A DNA stretch of 64,000 nucleotides, taken from Sphaeroforma arctica JP610 (lineage: Eukaryota; Opisthokonta; Ichthyosporea; Ichthyophonida). Position numbers and translations under genes: made by a program. A model generated the notes under the pieces. The model was not told the DNA's origin and made no database searches. It saw only the letters and a list, made by a program, of their open reading frames with translations. Below are positions 46,747 through 57,575 of this stretch, piece after piece; the first letter of the stretch is position 1, and the number at the start of each line of letters is the position of its first letter. The stretch lies in contig NW_014040418.1 of the NCBI RefSeq assembly GCF_001186125.1, forward strand, positions 15,688-79,687. The letters are read 5' to 3'.

Positions 46747-47680
46747 CTAGAATTGAAATTCCTGCAATATTTCTCTTAGGTATTGTCGTTGATTAAGACG
46801 TACTTTTTCAGGGTGTGTTTCCACATCGCACTTGGGAAACCACGAAGGTGTGCCCATGTCGACAGTATTCCATTCGCCTTTCATTGCATCAGCTAGTTTC
46901 TGTCCGTCAGTCCTACTCTGGCATGCTGCAATTTTGTCATCTACATGTACAATAATGAAATACAGTCCACTGTGGGTTTGTTCAATGAACAGCACTCCTT
47001 CCAATTGTGCTTGTTTATATTGGTGGAGTATAGCAAACGAAGAATAGATTTAAACCAGTTGTGCCCGCTAGGTGGTAGGCCGTAAACGTAACGGCCAGCT
47101 CGACATACGACCTTTGTGTCTCCTTGTTTGTGCCTTTCGTATAGTTGTCTCTGGGGCGGATCAAGTGGCTGTTTAAAAAAGTCATATCCTTGCGGTACTC
47201 GCATATAGCTAAGGGTACTCGCATATAGCTAAGGGTACTCGCATATAGCTAAGGGTACTCGCATATAGCTAAGGGTACTCGCATATAGCTAAGGGTACTC
47301 GCATATAGCTATGGGTATTCGTATATAGCTAAGGGTATTCAGTTCTTGAGCAATGTAGGCCGAGGATGTACCGTATTGTCGAATGTCCATGTCGTAATGT
47401 GCCATTAGAGCTAGACAGATCCTGAGTGTTTCCTTGGCTAATACTGGGGCATAGCTTTCATCATAATCGACGCCCCGTTTTGCGTTGAACGCTGCTACGT
47501 TCAGACGTGATTTAAGTCGTGGGACTTGTCCTGATTCATCCGTTTTTGCCTTGAATACCCATCGAGGGGGTGTGATTTTTCCCGCGGTTTGTTGTCAATC
47601 AGAGTGAATGCCTTCCGCTGTATCACCAATCTCTTCATCTCTGAACGTGCTGATTCCTCCCAGTGGGCTGCATTTGGCAT
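46747..47680 (-). mobile_element. Ty1/copia-like reverse transcriptase remnant (fossil)
   Basis: Minus-strand pieces match the copia-type RT: a D-Y-D-E-S-Y-A-P-V segment near 47470, the V-Y-G-L-P-P-S-G-H-N-W segment near 47070, and the catalytic V-H-V-D-D box near 46930, in the right order. The element is clearly broken, with at least two or three interruptions. A 19-bp tandem repeat lies inside it (47205-47345). Confidence 0.8.
47205..47345. repeat. 19-bp tandem repeat, about 7 copies
   Basis: GTACTCGCATATAGCTAAG is repeated, the first copies identical and the last two slightly changed. The near-identity suggests the expansion is recent relative to its surroundings. Confidence 0.92.
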
Positions 47681-47684
47681 CTCA

Positions 47685-47848
47685 TAACATAAGGTTTCTC
47701 ATACTGATCATATGAGTTTTTACCCTGGCCAACCCAAGTGGTTAAACACTAGTACAAACACCATCAGTATATAACTGAGGGTGAGATCATGAATAAATTC
47801 ATTCGAACGCACCATTCTTTAGATATTTTTGTACTTTACTTTTTGTCC
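47685..47848 (-). mobile_element. L1 LTR fragment, minus orientation
   Basis: It shares CATAAGGTTTCTCATACTGA, TTTTTACCCTGGCC and CAGTATATAACTGAGGGTGA with the L1 LTR at 52356-52826. It ends exactly where the L2 LTR at 47849 begins, as if L2 had inserted into it or recombination had joined them. Confidence 0.75.
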
Positions 47849-48334
47849 TGTTAGAGTACAATGTCGTTGACTTTAAATAAAGTGCAAATGTATGTATTAA
47901 TTTCTGACCTCACCTTTGGTTTTATACCTAAGGTGTTTGTGCAAGTGTACAGCCACTTGGGCTGGCCAGGGTAAAACCCCATATGGTCAGTATGAGAAAC
48001 CTTATGCAGAACACTTTAACACTTCGATGCTATTCTAATTCACTTTCTCTGCAAGTAAATTTCACGCTGATCACATGGTGCCTTTTCGCATAGATTGTGA
48101 GTCACATAGACCCGCAGCTATTTTTAGAATGTTGCGGTTGACAGACTTAATCCACTCTCGGGAATCGGTTGAGAAACTTAATCTGCTCTCGGAAGTCGGT
48201 TGAGTAATAACTCAGCTCTTGGGAGTAATTTAAGCACCTTGATTTGCTCTTGGGAGTGAGCTAACTCTGATGACTTCTACAAATCCAAGAGGGTTTCTTG
48301 CTGTAAAATCTGGCCTGGGACCTGTAGTCTCTCA

Positions 48335-49354
48335 CTCTCCCTCAATTTTACAGTCTAAAGGGCTGAAGTCTGAAAGGCTGAAAATTGATAACTGAAGACT
48401 AATGAAGGCTGAAGACTAAAGACCGGGATTGTGAAATTGTTGACTCTGTAGATGGATTAGGCGATAAGCGTTGAACCAATGTATATATGTCGGAGACGTT
48501 TACGAATTGGTGCTGTTGAGTATGGTTTCGATGCAAATTGTTAAAAACGTTGACTTTTCTGAATAGTAGACGATCCTCTGTACAGTGACAGGCATCACGA
48601 CGGGCGTGGATAATCTTCTGTGGGACAGGCATCACAATTTCGCAGATAAAAATACCCGAGATTTTCTTGAAAAATAAATTTTGCTTACTGAATCGGTGTG
48701 GACTGTGGCGTGGATGTTGGGGGACACACAGCTCTGCGTTGTGGCATATTGGTTTGACTTTGGGATGTGGCCTGAAAGGCTGAGACTCAGAGACCGTGAG
48801 GCTGAGATTTTCTCTTGGGTCTTGGAATGCGCGGCTCTTATGCTGTGGTCCGGCTGCTATCCTTAGTATGGTTGCTTTTTTTTAAAAGTTATAATTTTGA
48901 TTAAATTGACCAACGAAATTCGTGTAGTGATAAATTCTACCCATTGAAAACAAAAATTCAGGCCGCAGTGGTCAAAAAGATACTTTTTTTTTGTTTACGG
49001 TTAGTACTCACAATGCATAGTGGGGGCGCTGGGGTAGAGAAAGTGTGGGGTTGTGGGCCCTGTAGGGGCCTGTGGGCTGCGGAATTTACAATTTTGTATG
49101 TATCCTTTCAGGATAAACTCATATTCCCTCCACTAGGAGGTTAAACATGGTTTTACCTGTTCATGAGTACCCTATATTAGGATTTTTGTCATACGCCATG
49201 TGACAATATGAACATGGCCGTACTGAGCATTTCAGTATAATAGGAACTTACACTTTTGTAAATAAACAGTCTTTGTGAAAGTACTTAGAATAAGTCCCTA
49301 TAGGTTATGGGCAAATAATTAGTGAGACTACTAATATTTTAAGCATCTACCAAC
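48335..49354 (+). other. Leader region of the L2 element
   Basis: Untranslated-looking DNA between the 5' LTR and the first gag-like open frame. Near 48353-48430 there are CTGAAG-type short repeats (GGCTGAAGTCTGAAAGGCTG). I could not identify a convincing primer-binding site. Confidence 0.4.
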
Positions 49355-52300
49355 ATGCTTTCCAACTCACCAACCAAATCCTCTGCGATCGCTTGGTCGA
49401 TCTTATTGAAAGATGGCTCCAATCTCGACCACTGGCTCTCTGATCTGGATATGGCTGCTACATCTATCTCATCTAAGGACTTAACTACTATCCTCTACCA
49501 TACTGAAACCCCTGAACTCGCCACCAATCTCAAAGATTTCTATTCTGATGTCATGAAAACTCCGCGGACAACCTGGACCCCGCTCAAAAGGCCACCATCA
49601 CCGAAGGAGATTACGTCAGCAACACTAAGGAATCTGGTGATTACCATGCCGCCAAACATCTCATTGTGGCAACTATCGCAATTGAACTACGTCTAAAGCT
49701 AGCTCCTACTATCAAGGCAGTCCACCCTTGGACACTACTCCAAATACTCAAGCGTCGCTTCAAACACCGATCTAGAACCTCCAGCGACATCATCGACGCC
49801 GCCTACTTACGTACTTTGTCTCGACTCCCATCCGAAACACCATGTGTCTAATCTCATCGCATCGAGGACATCCTACTCAGGGTTAAACTCCAAGATACGA
49901 CATTCTCCCCCAGTGTTGCACAATATTGACGGCTTATCTGACGCCGACAAACACCAGATCTTGAATATCTACCTTATGTCCCTAAAATCCCGAGACACTG
50001 TAACGATATACCACATGGTAGACTACCTAGAACGTCTCCATAAGTCTCTGATTCCTGCGCCAGCTAATGCCTCCCTTATCACTCCTAGTGTGGCTCAAGT
50101 CGCTCCAGCACCACAACCCACCATGCAAGAGGTTGTGCGTCTACTTACAGTGTTAACTACTAGCACTAAGGCTCCTCGTGACCGCCGTATGATGAAATGC
50201 TATGTGTGCCAGAAAACCACACATACATTCTCGGTCTGTACTAAAGCTTGCGGAGAATGTGGCCTCACTACCCACACTGGCCGCGAATGTACCACAACTA
50301 ACTTACAATGTTCTGTCTGTAACCTCACTGGGTATGTAGACGTCGTGTGCAGCAAACGTTCGAATAAAAACAATTTCCCTTACACAGCACCCTTTATTGC
50401 CAAAATTACTATACCTACTATATTCCGAGCTACCCAACCCACTACTAACAACCAGTCGCTTCTCATCGACGGGGGGAGGGGCTACCGTCAACTACATGCA
50501 CACCTCAGCTCGTCACCTCGTCACTAACGTCGAAACAGGAAGGGTTTTAAACCCTAAAACCCTAAACCCTTCCCACTCCAGCTCGCTGATAATGGCCTCA
50601 AACCCATTTACGCCCGAGGCACACTCCCACAGTTTGGCCTCACCTACCTGGACCCTGATCTAGTCCAGCCCCTCATCGCACAAAATCACATACAGGATGC
50701 TGGGTTTACCATTCAATATCCAGCAACACAGCCTCAGTGTCTTCTCTCATACCACACATACCACTTCACTATCCCTCGAATCAACGGTGTTTATTATGTC
50801 AACTACGACATACTTAAGCAGATGTTCACACTTACACCGCAGGTCGCCACAACACAGCCACACATCCCTACAACTACGCCGCCTGTGACCCCTCCCTCAC
50901 CTCCTACTGACGGACATCCCGCAGACCCTGAACCCCATAGCACTTGGCCAACAACTATGACTTATGACGCCTACCACCGAAGCACTGGCCACCGCAGTAA
51001 GCGTACTACCATCCGTATGGCTAAACGCGACGGTATTACACTCACTCTTCCTCCCCCTCTCTACGTCAATACCGAGGCTTAGATGTTCAGCAAAATTCTA
51101 CTAGTCAAGGCCTTGGATCTTCTCGGTGTCAAACCTACGATTGATATCTGCGCCTCTAAGACCAACGCGCAGTTTTCACGCTTCATTTCCCCCGAAGCGG
51201 CGAAGCACGTGACTGGTCTCATGCGGATCTGCGGAAGGAACTCGCCTACGCCTGTGCTCCTTGGTCCCTGATTAATGCTATAATCGCGGCAAACACCCGC
51301 GCTGGCAGCCGCATGGTAGTTGTTGTCCCACTCAGGCCGTGTGCCAAGTGATGGCCAGCTTTTCTCGCTCACCTCCAATCCCAACCGTTTATAGTTCAGA
51401 ACACTTCCACTACTTTTGCCCGACATGGTACTGCCACTGTAGGCAAACCCTCCTGGGTCTTCACTCTAGTGACTCTCATCGGCCCTCTACACTCACACGT
51501 CACGCCAGGGCCCGATCTCACAACTGTCATTAACTATGTTAAACTCCACCCGGAATTCCCCAAGAACTGTATCACCTGCCTCGATGGAAAAATCCGGGCC
51601 AAGGACGTCTCCCGTTCTTTGACTGACACAGTTTACGGACCGGGCGAACGTCTACATACAGATATTCAAGGCCCCTTCCCACTGGGCCGCTATGGCACCA
51701 GTCACGTTCTGAATATGTTTGATGCTAACTCTCGATATGGCCTCCACTCACTCCTTCCCGACAGACAAAACATGACCCACAAGGTCAAAGCACTCCTTAC
51801 CGCCGTCCCCGCTACATGGGTTCCGGACACAATAGTCGTCGACAATGCCCTTGAGTTCCCCAGCAAGGCGATGAAAGCCATGCTGATTGATCGACACATA
51901 CTTCTTCGACGACCCCCCCCCCACTTATTCACCCGCTCAAAACGCCAAAGTGAAGTGACCTCACGACACCTCTTGCGCAGCGCAGACATACCTCTCCCTT
52001 GTTGGGAAGACGCTAAGAGAGAAGCAGATGAACTTTTTGTTAGAGGGCAATGTAGTAGACTTTAAATAAAGTGCAAATGTATGTATATATTTCTGACCTC
52101 GCCTTTGGTTTTATACTTAAGGTGTTTGTGCTAGTGTTCAGCCGCTTGGGCTGGCCAGGGTGAAACTCATATGGACAGTATGAGAAACCTTATGCAGAAC
52201 ACTTTAACACTTCGATGCTTTTCTATTTCGACTTCTCTGCAACAAAATCTCACGCTGATCACATGATACCTTTCGGCATAGGTTGTGACTCACATAGAAC

Positions 52301-52355
52301 TGCAGCTATTTTTAGAATGTTGCGGTTGGCCCACAGACTTAATCCACTCTCGGGA

Positions 52356-52826
52356 TGAGAGACTACAGTAGTATTTCTATATACGTTAATAACGTTGTAC
52401 TTCGTCAGCCCGAGAGTAATTTGGGACTTGTTCTCAAATTAATATAAGTATAGGTGGGTCCGCCCGAGAGAACGTAAGAGTAATTTGAGACTTCTTCTCA
52501 GATTGTTCTATTTATAGAATACGTGCCACCGGCTAGCCGAGAGCCGAGGTCCGAGACTGAGTGTAGTAACAGAGAATAGGATATATTTATTTCTAGAAGA
52601 TATTTCCTAGTGCTAAAGTGTTCTGCATAAGGTTTCTCATACCGATCATATGAGTTTTTACCCTGGCCAATCCAAGTGGTTGAACACTAGAACAAACACC
52701 ATCAGTATATAACTGAGGGTGAGATCATAAATAAATACATTCGAATGCACCATACTTTACATACACTAGCACTTTTCTATTAGTCCCCCACACCTCACGC
52801 AAACAACTTATCAGGTCCCGCTAACA
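52356..52826 (-). mobile_element. Solo L1 LTR nested in the L2 3' LTR
   Basis: A full-length L1 LTR in reverse orientation (TGAGAGACTACA...CTAACA, 471 bp) interrupts the L2 3' LTR. The L2 sequence resumes directly after it (compare 48160-48200 of the 5' LTR). Flanking five-mers CGGGA and CGAGA differ at one base, consistent with an aged target duplication. L1 was therefore active after L2. Confidence 0.85.
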
Positions 52827-53042
52827 CGAGAGCTGGTTGAGAGACCTAATCTGCTCTCGCGAGTCGATTAAGTTTTCACTCAACTCTCGAGAGTAATTCA
52901 AGCAACTTGATTAGCTCTCGGGAGTGAGCTAACTCTAATGACTTAGATCTCGGGAGTGAGCTATCTCTGATCCCTTCCATAAATCAAAGAGGGTTTCTTG
53001 CTCTAAAATCTGGCCTGAGACCTGTAGTCTCTCAAATACTTT

Positions 53043-53325
53043 TGTCACACCTCAATGTAAGTACAGATATATACTTGAAATTTATTAATTGCAATATAAC
53101 AAAGAAGGTGTGGTGAGCTGTTCGGTCCCAACGGAACGTCTACCCCGTAGGTGTTACATTGTACGCTTGACTGTTTCAATCTTACGCCTAACACGTGTTT
53201 TGTATCTCAAGCTGTTGCAGATGGCGCACACACTTTGTGTCACACCTCAATGTAAGTTATAGATATATAGTTGAAATTTGATATTTGCAATATAACAGAG
53301 AAGGTGTTGATTGGTATCAAAGTCG
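53043..53325 (+). mobile_element. Possible third LTR-type element piece (L3)
   Basis: Two copies of about 65 bp (TGTCACACCTCAATGTAAG...GCAATATAACA-AGAAGGTGT) lie at 53043 and 53238. Directly after the second comes TTGGTATCAAAG (53311), close to the usual initiator-tRNA-Met primer-binding site TGGTATCAGAG of LTR retrotransposons. It could be an LTR end with the start of an internal region, or a short non-autonomous element. Boundaries are uncertain. Confidence 0.45.
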
Positions 53326-53734
53326 CGACGTGACCCTTGAGAAATGAACCCCGTGGGTTGATCGACAGTGCCTGCGATTTACTTCGTTCGAAGATTTTCT
53401 TGTCTTCTATACCGTCGTCGGCCGGAGGTTCGAGTAAAGCTTTGGAGTTCTAACATTGACAAGGATGAGTTCGTTCTGCCTACTCGAGCAAGTCTCTGAT
53501 CTCAGGATCGAATCTGTCCTTCAGTTGATACAAATTCTTGACAAGATTCGCGAAAGCACCGCCACTTGTTACTCAGATGTACTTGAATCGAGCAACTTGA
53601 GAGAAATCTACTAGGAGGTCCACAGAACTACTGTCAAGCAGAGTAGCGTGCCATGCCTCGAAGTTGTTAAATCGTAAGGCTGTTTGGAATAGAACGGCAG
53701 TTCGGAATAGAAAGGCAGTTTGGAAATACTACAG

Positions 53735-53870
53735 GAGTGAACATATTCCTAAATACGTTAACAACGTTTTACGCCGTCAGCCCGATCGTAATTTGAGACT
53801 TGTTCTCAAATTAATATATGTATAGGTGGGTCAGCCCGAGAGGACGTAAGAGTAATTTGAGCGACCACGT
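53735..53870 (-). mobile_element. L1 LTR fragment, minus orientation
   Basis: It shares ACGTTAAYAACGTT, GAGACTTGTTCTCAAATTAA and GAACGTAAGAGTAATTTGAG-like words with the start of the L1 copy at 52356. It is preceded by CAGTTYGGAATAGAAYGGCAG short repeats (53680-53725). Confidence 0.75.
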
Positions 53871-53969
53871 GTGCGAAACTAGACAGATGTTCGTGAAAGA
53901 AGTTTGCTAAACCTAGCGCTGAAGCGATGTATTTGCACCGGTGAGGTGTTGTTGAATCAAGGTGTTGTT

Positions 53970-55230
53970 GAATAAGGCTTCGACTTTAAGAATTGAGGTG
54001 TTTAGCCTTATTCTAAAGTCGAAGCAATTTCTTTCGCTGAAATCTTCTTGCCCAAGATCATGACCTCAGCAATTGCAAAGTGACACTTTGCTGGGTTCAG
54101 TTTGAAACTATGGTATAACAGTTGCTTGATGACCTCCTGCACTGTGGCGATCTGTTCTTTATTTTTGTCACTGGCCATCACTATATTATCAATGTAGTGA
54201 TGTACGGGTGACCCCTCTAGTATCGTACTCTGCGTGCGTTGTAATTGCTGAGTCAGTACGTACAGTCCAAAAGGTAAGGAGGTGAACGAGCGCTTATATC
54301 AATCGTGTGCAAGGCTGAAGAGATATCTGAATTGGGATGTATCAGTAGCACATGATATGCTGCTTGTATGTCTAGTGTCGTGCAATACTTCCTACTCTTT
54401 AGCCTGGAAATACTTTCATTGACCTTCAGTATCAAGAAATGGTCGCGTGGTATGAGTGCGTTGACAGCCCTCGTGTCGAGATACACTCGAATTTTCTTTA
54501 CTCTGCCCTCACTGCCGAAAGTCGGAACTGCCAACAGTGGTAGATTGACTGTCGTCAGTGTCGTGCGCTTCATGACCGCTAGATCCTTAATCCACTTCGG
54601 TACTTGTTCGTCAACGTACGGCAACCACCTTTCTGATACAAAGTTGCGCGTAGATCTTTTCATACTCAGGGCGTGTTCGCGTCTTTATAGTATAGCGACC
54701 TCACTCCCCAGTAAGTGGCAACGTGCATTGTTTACAATGGCGGCGTTTGCTTTTAGTACTGTAGCTAGACGTGCCCGCACCCCCTCGAGAAGGTGGTTGA
54801 GCTCCGTTGGGTCAATCGGAGCAAGTCGTGATTGTCACCCCCCGATGTATAAACCCAGATCGGTCATCATTGTATCTAAGCCTACTATAGTATCGATGCC
54901 GTTGGGCAAGTTCATCAACCGGAACGATCCGTTGTGACTGTCGTTCTCAGACGAAGAGTACATACGGCTTTATCCGCTAAGTATATAAACGAATCGAGTG
55001 GTGCAGCTGTATTGATGTTCGTGCGATGTGTTCCCGATGCAGCTGCGGTTTGCACATGTACCTACCAACCCTCGGAATGTACGCCCGTTGACTTGTATTT
55101 GGATGTACACACGGTTGTTGATTTTAGCCACCAATATCGCATTGAGTGGATGAGCAAGCGTAAGCGCTACATCATCATCGGACACCCTCATATTTCAGGG
55201 TTCCTCCGGTATCTGTGTCCAAGCTGACTG
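53970..55230 (-). mobile_element. Ty3/gypsy-like pol remnant: protease and reverse transcriptase (fossil)
   Basis: On the minus strand, in the order expected for pol: a retropepsin-like stretch (I-Q-V-N-G-R-T-F-R-G-L-V, 55191-54970), then RT with R-V-Y-L-D-T-R-A-V-N-A-L-I-P and C-T-T-L-D-I-Q-A-A-Y-H (54663-54253), then H-Y-I-D-N-I-V-M near 54190, the gypsy Y-x-D-D-type box. Several breaks are evident. RNase H and integrase are not seen attached. Confidence 0.8.
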
Positions 55231-55529
55231 TGGTGTGGCCGAGTGTGGGTTTTCGGCGTGCTCATAGTCATCCGCAAGAATCGAGTTTATGCGTATCTCT
55301 GTTGCTGATGGTACCTCTTCATCGGTGTGTATGTGGCTATACTAACCTGCGGCGTTACAGCGTTGGAGGCCTTTGGCGGTTGTGAAGTGGTGGTGGTTGG
55401 TGAACGTGCCCCTGTTTCGGCGCTGCTCTCTGTACTGGTTGTGATTCACTGTGCTGACAGCTCGAGTCATACGTAGGTGTTCGATCGTCCTGTCACCCTG
55501 GTAGTACCGCCTTATAATATTGGCATCGT

Positions 55530-57310
55530 GGGATGGGGCGAAACTCGGGAGGCGTCTGTGATTGGCAGCCGTTGCACGTTGTTGGAGTAGCCGTCTTTGT
55601 TGGTCGATGTTGCTATTGTTACTGTTGGTGCTGTATACCGTGTGTGGGTTGGGATGGCTGTTCGTCGTGTCCCCGCGTGCTGTATTCGCATTGTGTTCCC
55701 TTCAATTTTTCAATCGCTGCGATGGTCGGATTTGTGCTTCCTGGAGGTCCAGACTCAACAATTGTAACAATTCATGCGTCTCCACCAATTGCCACTTCGG
55801 ATGTAATTGAANNNNNNNNNNNNNNNNNNNNGGTAGCGTTCGTGTGCTCTTCGATGATTTTTCATAAGATAAATCATCTGATCCATCATTGGGACGTTAC
55901 CGAGTTTGATATCTCTCTTCACTAGCTTGCGGAAGATGGCCTGCGTCCCATGCGAACAAATTTGTATTATATGTAGTTCCGGTGTCCAGGCGACAATCGT
56001 TTCTGGTTAGGTTTGTTGCAGTCGAGCGCGCGCCGACTGTTCGGCTTCGAAGTGACTCAACACCTTGTAGAACCACCGGAGACTGCATGCTTTGTCTAAA
56101 CCTGAGATTTGGGCGTTCGTAAGGGCTTCGCGGAAGGCACCTTTAGTATCGCGCTCCATGATGTTGCCGAAGTTGTACCGGTTAGAGCCAGCTACGCGGT
56201 TTCCGTGGCGCATGTTTATTGGCCGGCCGAGAACCATGTGTTGCTCGCAGTGTCTCCAGCATACCTCGCAAAGCATCCGCTCGTGGTAAGTCATTCGTCT
56301 CTACCGCACCCCAGTTCGTGCATGCAGGCTTGTCGGCCGGCTGCAATAATTTCTGGTGTTGGAGTGTGCTGTTGAGCAAGTCTCATGCTCGTGTCTACCG
56401 AGGTGGCTTGGATCAAGCATTCTCTGCACGGGCAACATCTCTCCCAGTGCGTCCCGTTCGAATTGATTGTCCTGTCGTTGTGTCCGTTCTGTGTCTGTAA
56501 CGACGTATTGATTCTATCGCGGAGATTGTACAGCGCGTCCCTGCCGCGAGGGTTCTACGTGGTTTCTCACTACCGTCTTGGTTAGACGATGTGTAACCCA
56601 ATCCATGATGAATCTCGCTTGCTCCTCTGATATGGAACTCAGGGTTGTCGGGGGACGGAGAGATCGTAGCGCTCTGAAGTCGCAGTAAACGTTGGTCGTA
56701 TTTCTCGAGGAGAGACTGTTGTTACCGAAGAAGACTCGTAAAGTGATTCTGAGTATCACTGTCTCGACCTCAGCCTTGTCTACTCCCCCCCCCCCCCCCC
56801 CCGGTTTATGGTAGCGAGGGTACTCTCCTTCCGTAGATCTAACATCCACTCTAGGAGTCGCCGTTTCCTGTTGTTGATCCTGCGACACTGGTCGCATGGT
56901 TCCTGTCGGGTCAGGGGCTTGTACTCCACGATCAATAAAGTCCACATTGCTCGGGGTTGTTGATCTCTCATTGCGTTGCTGCTTTGCAGTTTGTGTATGT
57001 TGGAGTATCGCCTGGTTAGCCGATATCCAACATCAAGGTCAATCGTCGGACCTCCGCCTGGGGCCGCCCGTTTTGGGGCATGTCGCTTGTGTCAACGCTG
57101 AAGAACGTCGTCTCGCTCGCGTTGTTCATGCGCGAGGTGTTGTTGCCGACGGCTCTGTCGAGTGTTAGTCAAAATAAAAGTAACTTGTGCTTGCTTATAA
57201 ATAAACGAAGTAAAGTTTTGTGGACTTTGAGTCGATGCCGTACCTCTTGCTGATGGCATGCTTTCACCAGTGCCACTACTATTAAACCCACTATCTGTAT
57301 TGTTCACTAC
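55530..57310 (-). mobile_element. Gag-like unit 2 of the Ty3/gypsy fossil
   Basis: Minus-strand pieces with R-Q-S-R-R-Q-Q-H-L near the start and I-M-E-R-D-T-K-G-A-F-R-E-A further on, each matching the neighbouring unit at 57576-59543. It lies upstream (on the minus strand) of the protease/RT pieces and could be their gag. It contains the 20-N gap and a run of C (56788-56802). It is broken in several places. Confidence 0.65.
55812..55831. other. Assembly gap (20 N)
   Basis: A run of 20 unknown bases, showing that this is a draft scaffold. Repeats nearby may be collapsed or misjoined. Confidence 1.
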
Positions 57311-57575
57311 GGGTTGTCATAAGTTATTAATCGTCGATGTATCGGTTCTCGATGTTATCAGGATATGTTCAATTCATGTACAACATGCAGGTTAGTTAAA
57401 ATATAGCAACTCGCAAAAGATAACTGTATCTCAACTAATCCAGCTACTATCATTTTGGTCATATAATTTATCCTTATCAGTTTAAACCTTATTATGTAAA
57501 CCCGGTTCAAAACGTAGTCACTATTAAAAAAACCCCTAATATCAAATAACCCTACTCAAAATTTCCTGACTACAG

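Larger units (their letters stand above)
47849..53034 (+). mobile_element. Ty1/copia-like LTR retrotransposon (family L2), broken
   Basis: The 5' LTR is 47849-48334 (TGTTAGAG...CTCTCA, 486 bp). The 3' LTR starts at 52038 and ends at 53034, interrupted by an L1 solo LTR at 52356-52826. Parts seen between them on the plus strand, in pieces and different frames: a gag-like region (49355-50527) with C-x2-C zinc-knuckle clusters near 50200-50350, a protease-like D-G-G-A-T region near 50470, and an integrase core (51469-52065) with C-x-x-C, H-T-D-I-Q-G-P-F-P and V-D-N-A-x-E-F. The element has several breaks and looks non-functional. The LTRs differ noticeably by eye, so it is old. The flanks show no matching target duplication. 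Gag-protease-integrase order fits Ty1/copia. Confidence 0.82.

Noticed and set aside
49844-50527. Zinc-knuckle open frame as a host CCHC protein
   Set aside because: It lies between matching L2 LTRs and upstream of an integrase region, so gag of the retroelement is the better explanation.
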